Below the pieces are notes generated by a model that was given only the letters and a program-made list of their open reading frames with translations, was not told the DNA's origin and searched no databases. DNA of 20,829 nucleotides from positions 1 through 20,829 of the forward strand of contig CAZUVQ010000023.1 in the NCBI GenBank assembly GCA_964623915.1, in the 5' to 3' direction. This DNA comes from CAZUVQ01 sp964623915. Its GTDB lineage: Bacteria; Bacillota; Clostridia; UMGS1883; UMGS1540. Made by a program: the position numbers and the translations under genes. Each line of letters opens with the position of its first letter. The stretch's first letter is position 1. Shown here piece by piece: positions 6,759 through 14,001 of the stretch.

Positions 6759-8027
6759 GTGTTTAAAATACTGAAGAACGCTTGGAATATCCCAGATCTT
6801 CGCAAGAAAATGTTGTATACACTTTTATTGCTCGTTGTATTCAGATTCGGTTCATTTGTTCCAGTTCCGGGCCTCATTGCTTCAGCAATGAAAGAACTGG
6901 TTGAAGGAAGTTCAAACTCAATTTTCGGTATTATGAATACTTTCTCAGGCGGTGCATTTGAAAACGCTACAATATTCGCAATGAGTATTTCGCCGTACAT
7001 TAACTCGTCAATTATCATTCAGCTTCTCACAGTAGCTATTCCGGCTCTTGAAAGACTGAGTAAGGAAGGCGAAGAAGGCAGAAAAAAGATACAGAGTATT
7101 GTTCGTTGGGTTACAGTTGTATTGGCATTTGTGCAGGCCGCAGGTTTGTACGTCGGTCTTCAGAATGCTGTTGAAGCAAGGGGCTTAATGTCTTTTATTA
7201 CAATAACAGTAACATTTACAGCAGGAACCGCATTTCTTATGTGGCTTGGTGAAGAAATCACAGAAAAGGGTATTGGAAACGGAATATCAATGATTATTTT
7301 TTCAGGTATCGTTGCACGTATTCCTTCTATGGCAAATCAGATATGGGCGAACTTCAAGGATAATATTCTTGTTGTAGCAGCAGTTCTCTTTTTTGCTATT
7401 GCCATCATTGCTCTCATTGTATGGTTTGATAATGCAGAGAGAAGAATACCCGTTCAATACGCAAAACGTGTTGTAGGAAGAAAAATGTATGGTGGACAGA
7501 GCACTCATATTCCCATAAAAGTAACAAATGCAGGCGTTATTCCCATAATTTTCGCCATGAGCATTATGTCATTTCCGGGAACGATTACAGCTCTTACAAA
7601 CCCCAATGCAACGACAGGATTTGCAGCATGGCTTAACAACTTTTTTAGTGCAAGCAATCCATGGTACTCAATAGTTTACTTTGTGCTTATTATTGCGTTT
7701 ACTTATTTCTATACTTCAATTACTTTCAATCCTATAGAAATAGCAAACAATATGAAGAAAAACGGCGGTTTTATTCCGGGTATTCGTCCGGGTAGACCAA
7801 CAAGCGAATTTATCGCAAAAATTTTGAGTAGACTGACACTTGCAGGTGCGTTCTTCCTCGGTCTTATAGCCATAATCCCAAATGTAATGGCAATGGTTGA
7901 GCCAAGGTTGGCAGGCGTTTCTATCGGTGGAACATCTCTGCTTATTGTTGTCGGTTTCGCTCTTGAAACAGTTAGACAGCTTGAATCTCAGATGCTTATG
8001 CGTCACTACAAGGGATTCCTTGAATAG
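6759..8027 (+). CDS. secY: Protein translocase subunit SecY
   Basis: SecY (422 aa) is the channel of the Sec translocon in the cytoplasmic membrane, working with SecE, SecG and SecA. It has about ten hydrophobic segments. The first follows the basic N-terminus (about residues 18-36), and the plug region follows (SNSIFGIMNTFSGGAFEN). Other conserved parts are ISPYINSSIIIQLL, the cytoplasmic loop RRIPVQYAKRVVGRKMYGGQ with HIPIKVTNAGVIPIIFA, and MKKNGGFIPGIRPGRPT. The start is a GTG directly after the rplO stop; the SD (GAGGTGAT) lies inside rplO. Length is normal for Gram-positive SecY. Confidence 0.98.
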   Translation: MFKILKNAWNIPDLRKKMLYTLLLLVVFRFGSFVPVPGLIASAMKELVEGSSNSIFGIMNTFSGGAFENATIFAMSISPYINSSIIIQLLTVAIPALERLSKEGEEGRKKIQSIVRWVTVVLAFVQAAGLYVGLQNAVEARGLMSFITITVTFTAGTAFLMWLGEEITEKGIGNGISMIIFSGIVARIPSMANQIWANFKDNILVVAAVLFFAIAIIALIVWFDNAERRIPVQYAKRVVGRKMYGGQSTHIPIKVTNAGVIPIIFAMSIMSFPGTITALTNPNATTGFAAWLNNFFSASNPWYSIVYFVLIIAFTYFYTSITFNPIEIANNMKKNGGFIPGIRPGRPTSEFIAKILSRLTLAGAFFLGLIAIIPNVMAMVEPRLAGVSIGGTSLLIVVGFALETVRQLESQMLMRHYKGFLE

Positions 8028-8041
8028 AGGTAGAAGCTTTT

Positions 8042-8680
8042 ATGAAAATTATTTTATTAGGCCCTCCGGGGGCAGGCAAAGGCACTCAGGCAGGGGTTTT
8101 ATCAAAGCATTTTGATATTCCCACAATATCTACAGGTGCCATGATAAGAGCAGAAATCCGTGCCAATACAAAGCGTGGTATTGCGGCGAAGAAGCTCATT
8201 GAAGAAGGTCTGCTCGTTTCGGATGAGGCAATACTCGATATGTTGAGAGAACGTCTTGATTCAGAAGACTGTAAAAATGGATTTATACTGGATGGTGTAC
8301 CTCGTACAATTGCACAGGCAGAGGAAATTGCAACTTTTGTAAATCTTAATGCAGTCATTAATATTGAAGCTTTGGACAATTTCATTGTCGAGAGACTTGG
8401 GGGAAGACGTGAGTGTTCGGGCTGTGGTATGACATACCATATTGTAAATAAACCTACGGTAGAACCGGATGTTTGTGATATATGTGGAGAAAAACTTGTT
8501 ATACGGCCTGACGATATGCCTGAAACAATTAAAAAAAGGCTTAAGGTTTATCATGAACAAACTGAACCTCTTAAGAACTTTTACAATAAAACAGGTCAGC
8601 TTATTTCATTTGATGGAACAAAAGCAATTGACGATCTTGCAGCAGAAATTATACAAGCCTTAGAGGTGAAGTCTGTATGA
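8042..8680 (+). CDS. adk: Adenylate kinase with zinc-binding LID
   Basis: Adk (212 aa) converts ATP and AMP into two ADP in the cytosol and maintains adenylate balance. The P-loop is GPPGAGKGT at residues 7-15. The nucleotide-binding FILDGVPRT segment has V in place of the more usual F, a mild variant. The LID domain carries four cysteines, C125, C128, C145 and C148 (CSGCG and CDICG), typical of the zinc-structured Gram-positive form. The SD (AGAGG) precedes ATG 8042. The stop overlaps map by ATGA. Confidence 0.97.
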   Translation: MKIILLGPPGAGKGTQAGVLSKHFDIPTISTGAMIRAEIRANTKRGIAAKKLIEEGLLVSDEAILDMLRERLDSEDCKNGFILDGVPRTIAQAEEIATFVNLNAVINIEALDNFIVERLGGRRECSGCGMTYHIVNKPTVEPDVCDICGEKLVIRPDDMPETIKKRLKVYHEQTEPLKNFYNKTGQLISFDGTKAIDDLAAEIIQALEVKSV

Positions 8681-9432
8681 TTGGTCTTAAAAGCAGGCAT
8701 GAAATAGATATGATGCGAACGGCGGGCAAGCTTACAGGAATGACACTTTGCGAAGTGGAAAAGGTTATAAAGCCCGGCATTACAACAGAGGAAATCGATC
8801 ATTTTGCTGAAAAGTTTATAAGAAGCAATGGAGGGCTACCGTCTTTCAAAAATTACAGAGGGTTTCCTGCATCAGTATGTGCTTCTTTAAATGATGTTGT
8901 GGTGCACGGTATTCCAAGCAAAAAAATCAAGCTTTGTGAGGGTGACATAATAAGCATAGATGTTGGAGTGCAACTCTCGGGATATCACGGAGATGCGGCG
9001 AGGACATTTGGTGTAGGTAAGATTTCCGATAAAGCACAAAAACTCATAGATGTTACAAAACAGTGCTTTTTTGAAGCCGTTTTGTTCGCTCATGCAGGTA
9101 ATAGGATGGGTGATATATCCTCAGCTGTTCAAACTTATGCTGAAAGCCACGGTTATGGTGTAGTCAGAGCTTTGGTAGGGCATGGCATAGGGGCGCAAAT
9201 GCATGAAGAACCCGATGTGCCGAACTTCGGAACGGCAGGAAAGGGTTTAAGACTTCTTGACGGCATGGTGCTTGCCATTGAACCTATGATAAATGAGGGA
9301 ACTTATGCTGTTAACACATCGGATGACGGTTGGACGGTTAAAACAGGAGATGGTAAGCTTTCGGCTCACTATGAAAACACAGTTGCCTTATATGATGGTA
9401 CTTGTGAGATTTTAACCCTTATAAATAATTAA
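8677..9432 (+). CDS. map: Methionine aminopeptidase, type I
   Basis: Map (251 aa) removes the initiator methionine from new proteins and acts near the tunnel exit. The five metal ligands can be placed at D95 (SIDVG), D106 (GDAART), H169 (GHGIG), E202 (AIEPM) and E233 (HYENT), with the substrate-binding H77 in VVHGIP. There is no N-terminal extension, matching the basic type I enzyme. It starts within the adk stop (ATGA), so it is likely coupled. A KOW-domain gene follows after 11 nt. Confidence 0.97.
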   Translation: MIGLKSRHEIDMMRTAGKLTGMTLCEVEKVIKPGITTEEIDHFAEKFIRSNGGLPSFKNYRGFPASVCASLNDVVVHGIPSKKIKLCEGDIISIDVGVQLSGYHGDAARTFGVGKISDKAQKLIDVTKQCFFEAVLFAHAGNRMGDISSAVQTYAESHGYGVVRALVGHGIGAQMHEEPDVPNFGTAGKGLRLLDGMVLAIEPMINEGTYAVNTSDDGWTVKTGDGKLSAHYENTVALYDGTCEILTLINN

Positions 9433-9443
9433 GAGGTGAGACG

Positions 9444-9734
9444 ATGGATGTTGACGTGGGCAGTTTAGTCTTATCTGTTTCCGGCAGAGATAAGGGCGAT
9501 TTGTTTGTTGTTTTGCGGTGCGAGGAAGATTTCTTGTATCTTGCAAATGGTAAAGCCAGAAAGGTTGAAAAACCAAAAAAGAAAAAACTCAGACATATCA
9601 GCGCTATTGGTATGGAGCTTGAGAACCTAAAAAACAAACTTAAATCAGGTGAAATGCCTACAAATGCCGAAATAAGAAAAAGCCTAAAAGAGTATGCTCC
9701 GGACGTTAAGGATGAGAGCCAAGGGAGGGTTTGA
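9444..9734 (+). CDS. KOW-domain RNA-binding protein (L14e/L27e-like)
   Basis: This 96-aa protein begins with a KOW-like segment (residues about 4-35, VGSLVLSVSGRDKGDLFVVL). A lysine patch KPKKKK follows at about 53-58, and then a helical, charged C-terminal half. Small KOW proteins related to archaeal/eukaryotic L14e/L27e occur at this place, between map and infA, in many Clostridia. Their precise role is not established; RNA or ribosome binding is inferred from fold and context. SD GAGGTGAG precedes ATG 9444. The stop lies 2 nt before the infA ATG, so the two are probably coupled. Confidence 0.85.
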   Translation: MDVDVGSLVLSVSGRDKGDLFVVLRCEEDFLYLANGKARKVEKPKKKKLRHISAIGMELENLKNKLKSGEMPTNAEIRKSLKEYAPDVKDESQGRV

Positions 9735-9736
9735 TC

Positions 9737-9955
9737 ATGGCAAAAGATAATGTATTGGAACTTGAAGGTACTGTGCTTGAAGCACTGCCAAATGCAATGT
9801 TCAAGGTTGAACTTCCGAATGGTCATGTGATTTTGGCACATATATCAGGAAAGCTTCGTATGAATTATATCAGAATTCTGCCCGGCGATAAAGTCACCGT
9901 TGAGCTTTCTCCGTATGATTTGACCAGAGGAAGAATAACCTGGAGAGCAAAATAG
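9737..9955 (+). CDS. infA: Translation initiation factor IF-1
   Basis: IF-1 (72 aa) binds the 30S A site during initiation. It is a single S1/OB fold with the family blocks LEGTVLEALPNAMFKVEL, NGHVILAHISGKLRMNYIRI, LPGDKVTVELSPYDLTRGRI and the terminal RAK. ATG 9737 is chosen over the in-frame TTG at 9731 because it gives exactly the usual 72 aa and suits the SD AAGGGAGGG (9721-9729). The gene is followed by rpmJ, as in most Gram-positive bacteria. Confidence 0.98.
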   Translation: MAKDNVLELEGTVLEALPNAMFKVELPNGHVILAHISGKLRMNYIRILPGDKVTVELSPYDLTRGRITWRAK

Positions 9956-10009
9956 TCAGGTTGTCTCAAAATAATGGTTGAGATTGATTTTGGAAAGGAA
10001 TGATTTAAA

Positions 10010-10123
10010 GTGAAAGTCAGACCATCAGTAAAACCGATTTGCGAAAAATGCAAAATCATTAAAAGGAAAGGCAGAGTAATGATAATCTGCGAAAATCCCA
10101 AACATAAACAGAAGCAGGGCTAA
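10010..10123 (+). CDS. rpmJ: 50S ribosomal protein L36, zinc-binding form
   Basis: L36 (37 aa) is the smallest 50S protein. The translation is MKVRPSVKPICEKCKIIKRK followed by GRVMIICENPKHKQKQG. The zinc ligands C11, C14, C27 and H32 are all present, so this is the zinc-containing (C+) form. The start is GTG at 10010, set by the family start MKVRPSVK and by a preceding AAAGGAA SD. It is placed between infA and rpsM, as expected. Confidence 0.97.
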   Translation: MKVRPSVKPICEKCKIIKRKGRVMIICENPKHKQKQG

Positions 10124-10225
10124 TAATTTCCACTTTATTCCGATAAGTGCGGCTGCGTGAAAATTAGCACGGCTTAGAGGTTTATTATAAATTATTTACT
10201 GCATTTTTAGGAGGTGTAATTTAGT
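10124..10225 (+). promoter_or_regulatory. rpmJ-rpsM spacer, possible leader of the alpha-operon part
   Basis: This is the longest gap (102 nt) inside the ribosomal run. I see a 5-bp stem (CACTT/AAGTG, about 10131-10149), a weak CGTG/CACG stem just after it, and an A/U-only pairing (10188-10195 with 10216-10223) that would enclose the SD AGGAGG of rpsM. A poor promoter match (TTAGCA, 16 nt, TATAAA, 10164-10191) is also present. In enterobacteria the S4-binding leader of the alpha operon sits before rpsM, but no similarity to that pseudoknot can be claimed here. Confidence 0.25.
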
Positions 10226-10594
10226 ATGGCGAGAATAGCTGGTATTGACTTGCCGAGAGAGAAAAGAATTGAAGTAGGTCTCACATATATTTTCGGAATT
10301 GGCAGAAGCAGTGCAGACAAAATTCTTAAGGAAACAGGCATAAGTCCTGACACTCGTGTCAAGGATTTAACCGAAGACGAAGTAGGTAAATTAAGAGATG
10401 TTATCGACAAGGTATTTAAGGTTGAAGGTGACCTTCGCCGCAGTGTATCGCTTGATATCAAGCGCTTGGTTGAAATAGGCTGCTATCGTGGAATCAGGCA
10501 TAGAAGAGGTCTGCCCGTTAGAGGACAGAACACAAAAAATAATTCCCGTACACGTAAAGGCCCCAAGAGAACCATTGCAGGCAAGAAAAAGTAA
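10226..10594 (+). CDS. rpsM: 30S ribosomal protein S13
   Basis: S13 (122 aa) is in the 30S head, pairs with S19, contacts the P-site tRNA and makes bridges to the 50S. The start MARIAGIDLPREKRIEVGLT, the helix-two-turn-helix region (YIFGIGRSSADKILKETG) and the basic tail RGQNTKNNSRTRKGPKRT are all typical. A strong TAGGAGGTG SD precedes ATG 10226. It is the first gene of the classical alpha operon order rpsM-rpsK-rpsD-rpoA-rplQ, complete here. Confidence 0.98.
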   Translation: MARIAGIDLPREKRIEVGLTYIFGIGRSSADKILKETGISPDTRVKDLTEDEVGKLRDVIDKVFKVEGDLRRSVSLDIKRLVEIGCYRGIRHRRGLPVRGQNTKNNSRTRKGPKRTIAGKKK

Positions 10595-10608
10595 AAGGAG
10601 GGTAAATA

Positions 10609-11007
10609 ATGGCAAAAACTGCTGTTAAAAGAACGGGTCATAAAAGACGTGAAAAGAAAAATATAGAACGTGGAGCAGTTCATATCCGTTCATCGTTTAA
10701 CAATACTATAGTAACAATCACAGATACAGCCGGTAATGCCTTGTCATGGGCAAGTGCTGGTGGTCTGGGATTCAGAGGTTCAAAAAAAAGCACTCCTTTT
10801 GCAGCGCAGACTGCAGCTGAAACTGCTGCCAAGGCTGCAATGGAGCATGGACTAAAGATCGTAGAGGTATTCGTAAAGGGCCCCGGCTCCGGTCGTGAAG
10901 CTGCTATTCGTGCGCTTCAATCTGCCGGCCTTGAAGTTGCAATGATTAAAGATGTAACTCCGATTCCCCATAACGGTTGCCGTCCGCCAAAACGCAGAAG
11001 AGTGTGA
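10609..11007 (+). CDS. rpsK: 30S ribosomal protein S11
   Basis: S11 (132 aa) lies on the 30S platform near the E-site codon and the Shine-Dalgarno helix. It has the basic N-terminus, then GAVHIRSSFNNTIVTITDTA, GNALSWASAGGLGFRGSKKS and the end VTPIPHNGCRPPKRRRV, which is the family signature. The SD AAAGGAGGG is before ATG 10609. The gap to rpsM is 14 nt and to rpsD 17 nt. Confidence 0.98.
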   Translation: MAKTAVKRTGHKRREKKNIERGAVHIRSSFNNTIVTITDTAGNALSWASAGGLGFRGSKKSTPFAAQTAAETAAKAAMEHGLKIVEVFVKGPGSGREAAIRALQSAGLEVAMIKDVTPIPHNGCRPPKRRRV

Positions 11008-11024
11008 AATGGAGGTGTATTTAA

Positions 11025-11651
11025 ATGGCCAGATATAAAGATTCCGTATGCAGGCTTTGCCGCAGGGAGGGCTTGAAGCTCTTCTTAAAAGGTGACAGAT
11101 GCTACACCGATAAATGTTCTGTATCAAAAAGACAATATGCTCCCGGTCAGCACGGACAGGGACGTAAAAAGCTTTCAGAATACGGTTTGCAGCTCAGAGA
11201 AAAACAAAAGGTTAGAAGATTTTACGGTGTTCTTGAAAGCCAGTTTGCTAATTATTTTGAATTAGCCAATAAGAAAGAAGGAGTAACAGGTGAAAACCTT
11301 TTACAAATCCTTGAAAGCAGACTTGATAATGTTGTTTATCGCCTGGGCTATGCCCTGTCAAGACCAGAAGCACGTCAGCTTGTACTGCACGGTCATTACA
11401 AAGTAAACGGGAAACGTGTAAACATTCCCTCATACCTTGTAAAACCGGGCGATGTTATTTCCATAGCTGATAAGAGTAAGGATTTGCCAAAAATCAAGGC
11501 AGTTCTTGAAAATACAGAAGGAAAAACAATTCCTAAGTGGTTAGAACGTGACGGTGACAACGCTTCAGCAAAGGTTGTAGCTTTAGCAGATCGTGAAGAT
11601 ATCGATCTGAATATCCAGGAAACACTCATTGTTGAGTTGTACTCCAAGTAA
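11025..11651 (+). CDS. rpsD: 30S ribosomal protein S4, zinc-binding (C+) form
   Basis: S4 (208 aa) is a primary 16S binder and assembly starter, an autoregulator in several bacteria and part of the mRNA entry site. Four cysteines C9, C12, C26 and C31 form the zinc site of the C+ form. The S4 RNA-binding domain spans about residues 98-160 (LESRLDNVVYRLGYALSRPE, HGHYKVNGKRVNIPSYLVKP). In Bacillus subtilis rpsD is a separate gene; here it stays in the alpha operon before rpoA. SD TGGAGGTG precedes ATG 11025. Confidence 0.98.
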   Translation: MARYKDSVCRLCRREGLKLFLKGDRCYTDKCSVSKRQYAPGQHGQGRKKLSEYGLQLREKQKVRRFYGVLESQFANYFELANKKEGVTGENLLQILESRLDNVVYRLGYALSRPEARQLVLHGHYKVNGKRVNIPSYLVKPGDVISIADKSKDLPKIKAVLENTEGKTIPKWLERDGDNASAKVVALADREDIDLNIQETLIVELYSK

Positions 11652-11655
11652 GCGT

Positions 11656-11697
11656 TAGCCCTCAACCCCGAAATATTTTTTGAAGGAGGGTATTTTG
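11656..11697 (+). promoter_or_regulatory. rpsD-rpoA gap with pairing that could mask the rpoA SD
   Basis: The gap holds CCCTC (11659-11663), the exact complement of GAGGG (11686-11690) in the rpoA SD GAAGGAGGG. The stem would be 5 bp plus one possible G-U pair, with a loop of about 22 nt. Such pairing could damp initiation at rpoA, but a stem this short can arise by chance near a purine-rich SD. Confidence 0.2.
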
Positions 11698-12648
11698 ATG
11701 ATAGAAATAGAAAAGCCAAAGGTAGAATGTACAGAACTGGACGAAGGCAAGCATTACGGCAAGTTTGTTGTTGAACCCTTAGAGAGAGGCTACGGCACAA
11801 CACTTGGTAATTCTCTGAGGAGAATTATGCTTTCATCTCTTCCCGGTGCAGCTGTTACATCCATTAAGATAGATGGAATTCTACATGAATTTTCAAATAT
11901 TCCTGGTGTAAAGGAAGATGTTTCCGAGATTATTCTGAACATTAAACAGCTTGTTGTAAAGCTTTACGGTGAAGGTCCTAAAATAGTCTATATCGAGGCT
12001 AAAGGCGCCGGTGTAATTACCGCCGCTGACATAAAAATCGATGCAGATGTTGAGGTTTTCAATCCTGATTTGCATATTGCAACGTTAAACGAAGATGCAA
12101 ATCTATACATGGAAATTACAATCAACAAAGGAAGAGGTTATGTTTCCTCAGAAAAAAACAAGCAGATATCCCAGTCCGTCATAGGGCTGATTCCTGTTGA
12201 CAGTATTTACACGCCTGTACCTAAGGTTAATTTTGCGGTTCAGGACACACGTGTAGGTCAGATTACAGATTATGATATGCTTTCATTAGAAGTCTGGACA
12301 AACGGGACATTGACTCCTACAGAGGCTGTCAGCCTTGCCGCAAAGATTCTCAATGAACATTTAAACCTCTTTATTGAGCTTTCCGATAATGCCATGAATG
12401 CAGAAATCATGGTAGAAAAAGAGGAAACAAAGAAGGTAAAGGTTCTTGAGATGACTATTGAGGAGCTTGATTTGTCAGTAAGATCCTATAACTGCTTAAA
12501 GCGTGCTTCTATTAATACGGTTGAAGAGCTTATCAAAAAGACTGAGGAAGATATGATGAAGGTACGTAACCTTGGAAGAAAGTCTTTGGAAGAAGTTATT
12601 AACAAGCTTCGCGGCTTGGACCTTTCATTAGCCTCAGAGGAGGACTAA
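11698..12648 (+). CDS. rpoA: DNA-directed RNA polymerase alpha subunit
   Basis: RpoA (316 aa) dimerises to seed RNA polymerase assembly. The N-terminal domain (about residues 1-230) contains KFVVEPLERGYGTTLGNSLR, followed by RIMLSSLPGAAV. A linker with a KEE-rich stretch leads to the C-terminal domain (about 245-310; EELDLSVRSYNCLKRASINT, VRNLGRKSLEEVINKL), which binds UP elements and activators. ATG 11698 is chosen: SD GAAGGAGGG (11682-11690) lies 7 nt before it. A TTG three bases upstream also fits and cannot be excluded. Confidence 0.98.
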   Translation: MIEIEKPKVECTELDEGKHYGKFVVEPLERGYGTTLGNSLRRIMLSSLPGAAVTSIKIDGILHEFSNIPGVKEDVSEIILNIKQLVVKLYGEGPKIVYIEAKGAGVITAADIKIDADVEVFNPDLHIATLNEDANLYMEITINKGRGYVSSEKNKQISQSVIGLIPVDSIYTPVPKVNFAVQDTRVGQITDYDMLSLEVWTNGTLTPTEAVSLAAKILNEHLNLFIELSDNAMNAEIMVEKEETKKVKVLEMTIEELDLSVRSYNCLKRASINTVEELIKKTEEDMMKVRNLGRKSLEEVINKLRGLDLSLASEED

Positions 12649-12670
12649 CAGACTGAATACTCTTATTGCA

Positions 12671-12708
12671 AATGCTGTGTGTGGTAAGAGATTTATCAAC
12701 ACAGCGTT
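12671..12708 (+). promoter_or_regulatory. Long hairpin in the rpoA-rplQ gap
   Basis: Arms AATGCTGTGT (12671-12680) and ACACAGCGTT (12699-12708) pair over 10 bp, with one G-U. After a single bulged G (12681), TGGTAA (12682-12687) pairs with TTATCA (12693-12698), leaving a GAGAT loop. Together this is a 16-bp stem, the strongest structure inside the ribosomal block. No U-tract follows (AAAAGAGATTTA), so it is unlikely to be a simple terminator. An RNA processing or stabilising element, or a protein-binding leader of rplQ, is possible. The pairing is visible in the sequence; the function is inferred. Confidence 0.6.
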
Positions 12709-12740
12709 AAAAGAGATTTACTAATTGGAGGTGAGTGTAT

Positions 12741-13079
12741 ATGCCAAGAAAATTAGGCAGGCCGACAGATCATCGTAACTTGATGCTAAGAGGAATGGTT
12801 ACGGCTTTTTTGGAAAACGGAAGATTAATAACAACAGAAACCCGTGCAAAGGAAATTCGCCCTCTGGCGGAGAAAATGATAACGCTCGGTAAGAAGAACA
12901 CCTTGCACACAAGAAGACAGGCTCTTTCTTATATTACAAAGCCGGATGTTGTGGGTAAGCTGTTTGCTGATATCGCTCCTAAGTTTACGGAAAGAAATGG
13001 CGGCTATACCAGAATAAATAAAATGGGTGTAAGGCGCGGAGACGCTGCTCCCATGGCTGTTATTTCTCTGGTTGACTAA
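12741..13079 (+). CDS. rplQ: 50S ribosomal protein L17
   Basis: L17 (112 aa) is near the tunnel exit on the solvent side of the 50S. Conserved parts are PRKLGRPTDHRNLMLRGMVT, the basic ITTETRAKEIRPLAEKMITL region and the end GYTRINKMGVRRGDAAPM. ATG 12741 fits SD TGGAGGTGAG; an in-frame GTG at 12735 is too close to it. L17 is normally the last gene of the alpha operon, and a terminator follows here too. Confidence 0.98.
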   Translation: MPRKLGRPTDHRNLMLRGMVTAFLENGRLITTETRAKEIRPLAEKMITLGKKNTLHTRRQALSYITKPDVVGKLFADIAPKFTERNGGYTRINKMGVRRGDAAPMAVISLVD

Positions 13080-13093
13080 AATTATGAGCTAAT

Positions 13094-13133
13094 AAAAAGT
13101 GCTGTCTCACAATATAGTGAGTCAGCACTTTTT
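13094..13133. terminator. Bidirectional intrinsic terminator between rplQ and the isomerase gene
   Basis: The stem AAAAAGTGCTG / CAGCACTTTTT (11 bp) continues after one T-T mismatch into CTCAC/GTGAG (5 bp) with loop AATATA. It ends in a T-run on the + strand and an A-run on its left side, so it can work for both converging transcripts. It lies 14 nt after the rplQ stop and 4 nt from the end of the minus-strand gene. Confidence 0.9.
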
Positions 13134-13137
13134 GCAT

Positions 13138-14001
13138 TTATTTTTCCTCGAGATATCGAGTGAGGTTTTGAAAACCTTTTGTTACAGCTTCAATGCAATC
13201 ATCACTGCCCTCAAACTCAATACCGAAATACCCATCATAACCTGCCCTGTCAAGAATAGAAATACATTGTTTTACTGGTACAACACCTTCTCCTATTACC
13301 GAACCTTTAAGGTAATTGCATGCACGTGTCTTTATGCAGCCGGTGGTATCCTCATCAGTGTCGAAAGGCAGGAAATAAAAATCCTTTGCATGTACGTGGA
13401 AGGCATAAGGAGCACAGCGAGATACAGCCAGTGCAGGATTCTCATCAACACACATAAAGTTACCCATATCTACCAATAAGCCGAAATTGGGGTGATTTAC
13501 TGCAGATACAATTTGTTCAACCCTTGTGCTGTCCTGACATATGAAACCATGGTTTTCTATCATTGTTTTTATACCAAGCTTTTCGCCATATTCAGTTAAC
13601 CTGCGTATGTTTTCCGCCATTTTTGGGAGCACCTGATAAAATGATCTGCTCCATGAGGGAAGCTGAAAGCTTGCGTCATGACGAAAAACTTCAACCCCTA
13701 ATATCTTTGCAATATCTAATTCACGGCAGATTTTTTCATATTCAGCATCATCATCTTCTTTTGTTTCAAGCACCATATTCGCACCAACGGCATAACTGGG
13801 AATAACCATATTATATTTTTCAGCTTCAGAACGTAACTCTTCTGCAAGTGATTTTTTATTATCACATTCATCAGGAGGAAATGCAGCAAATTCTATTGCT
13901 GACAGACCCATTTCATGTGCTTTTTTTACTGTGTCAATTGTTTCCATTTTACCTTCACGTATATATTGTGCAAAGGAATATGAACTTACTGAAATCTTCA
14001 A
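13138..14001 (-). CDS. Sugar phosphate isomerase/epimerase family protein (TIM barrel)
   Basis: This 287-aa protein belongs to the AP-endonuclease-2-like TIM-barrel family that includes IolE and xylose-isomerase-like enzymes, which interconvert ketoses or keto-inositols with a divalent metal. Likely metal ligands are E149 (MIENHG), D178 (LVDMGN), H204 (HVHAKD) and E264 (GIEFEG). It has no signal peptide, so it should be cytosolic. I chose TTG 14001 because AAGGAAGG (14019 to 14012 on the minus strand) is 10 nt before it and the family often starts MKIS. An ATG at 14022 would add seven residues and put the SD inside the gene. The substrate is unknown. It is a single-gene unit. Confidence 0.8.
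   Translation of the reverse strand: MKISVSSYSFAQYIREGKMETIDTVKKAHEMGLSAIEFAAFPPDECDNKKSLAEELRSEAEKYNMVIPSYAVGANMVLETKEDDDAEYEKICRELDIAKILGVEVFRHDASFQLPSWSRSFYQVLPKMAENIRRLTEYGEKLGIKTMIENHGFICQDSTRVEQIVSAVNHPNFGLLVDMGNFMCVDENPALAVSRCAPYAFHVHAKDFYFLPFDTDEDTTGCIKTRACNYLKGSVIGEGVVPVKQCISILDRAGYDGYFGIEFEGSDDCIEAVTKGFQNLTRYLEEK

Noticed and set aside
6476..7018. Minus-strand open frame of 180 codons across rplO and secY
   Set aside because: Antisense to certain genes; no domain or SD supports it.
10164..10191. TTAGCA-16 nt-TATAAA as an internal promoter before rpsM
   Set aside because: The -35 match is only four of six and the spacing is short; mentioned under the spacer but not listed as a promoter.
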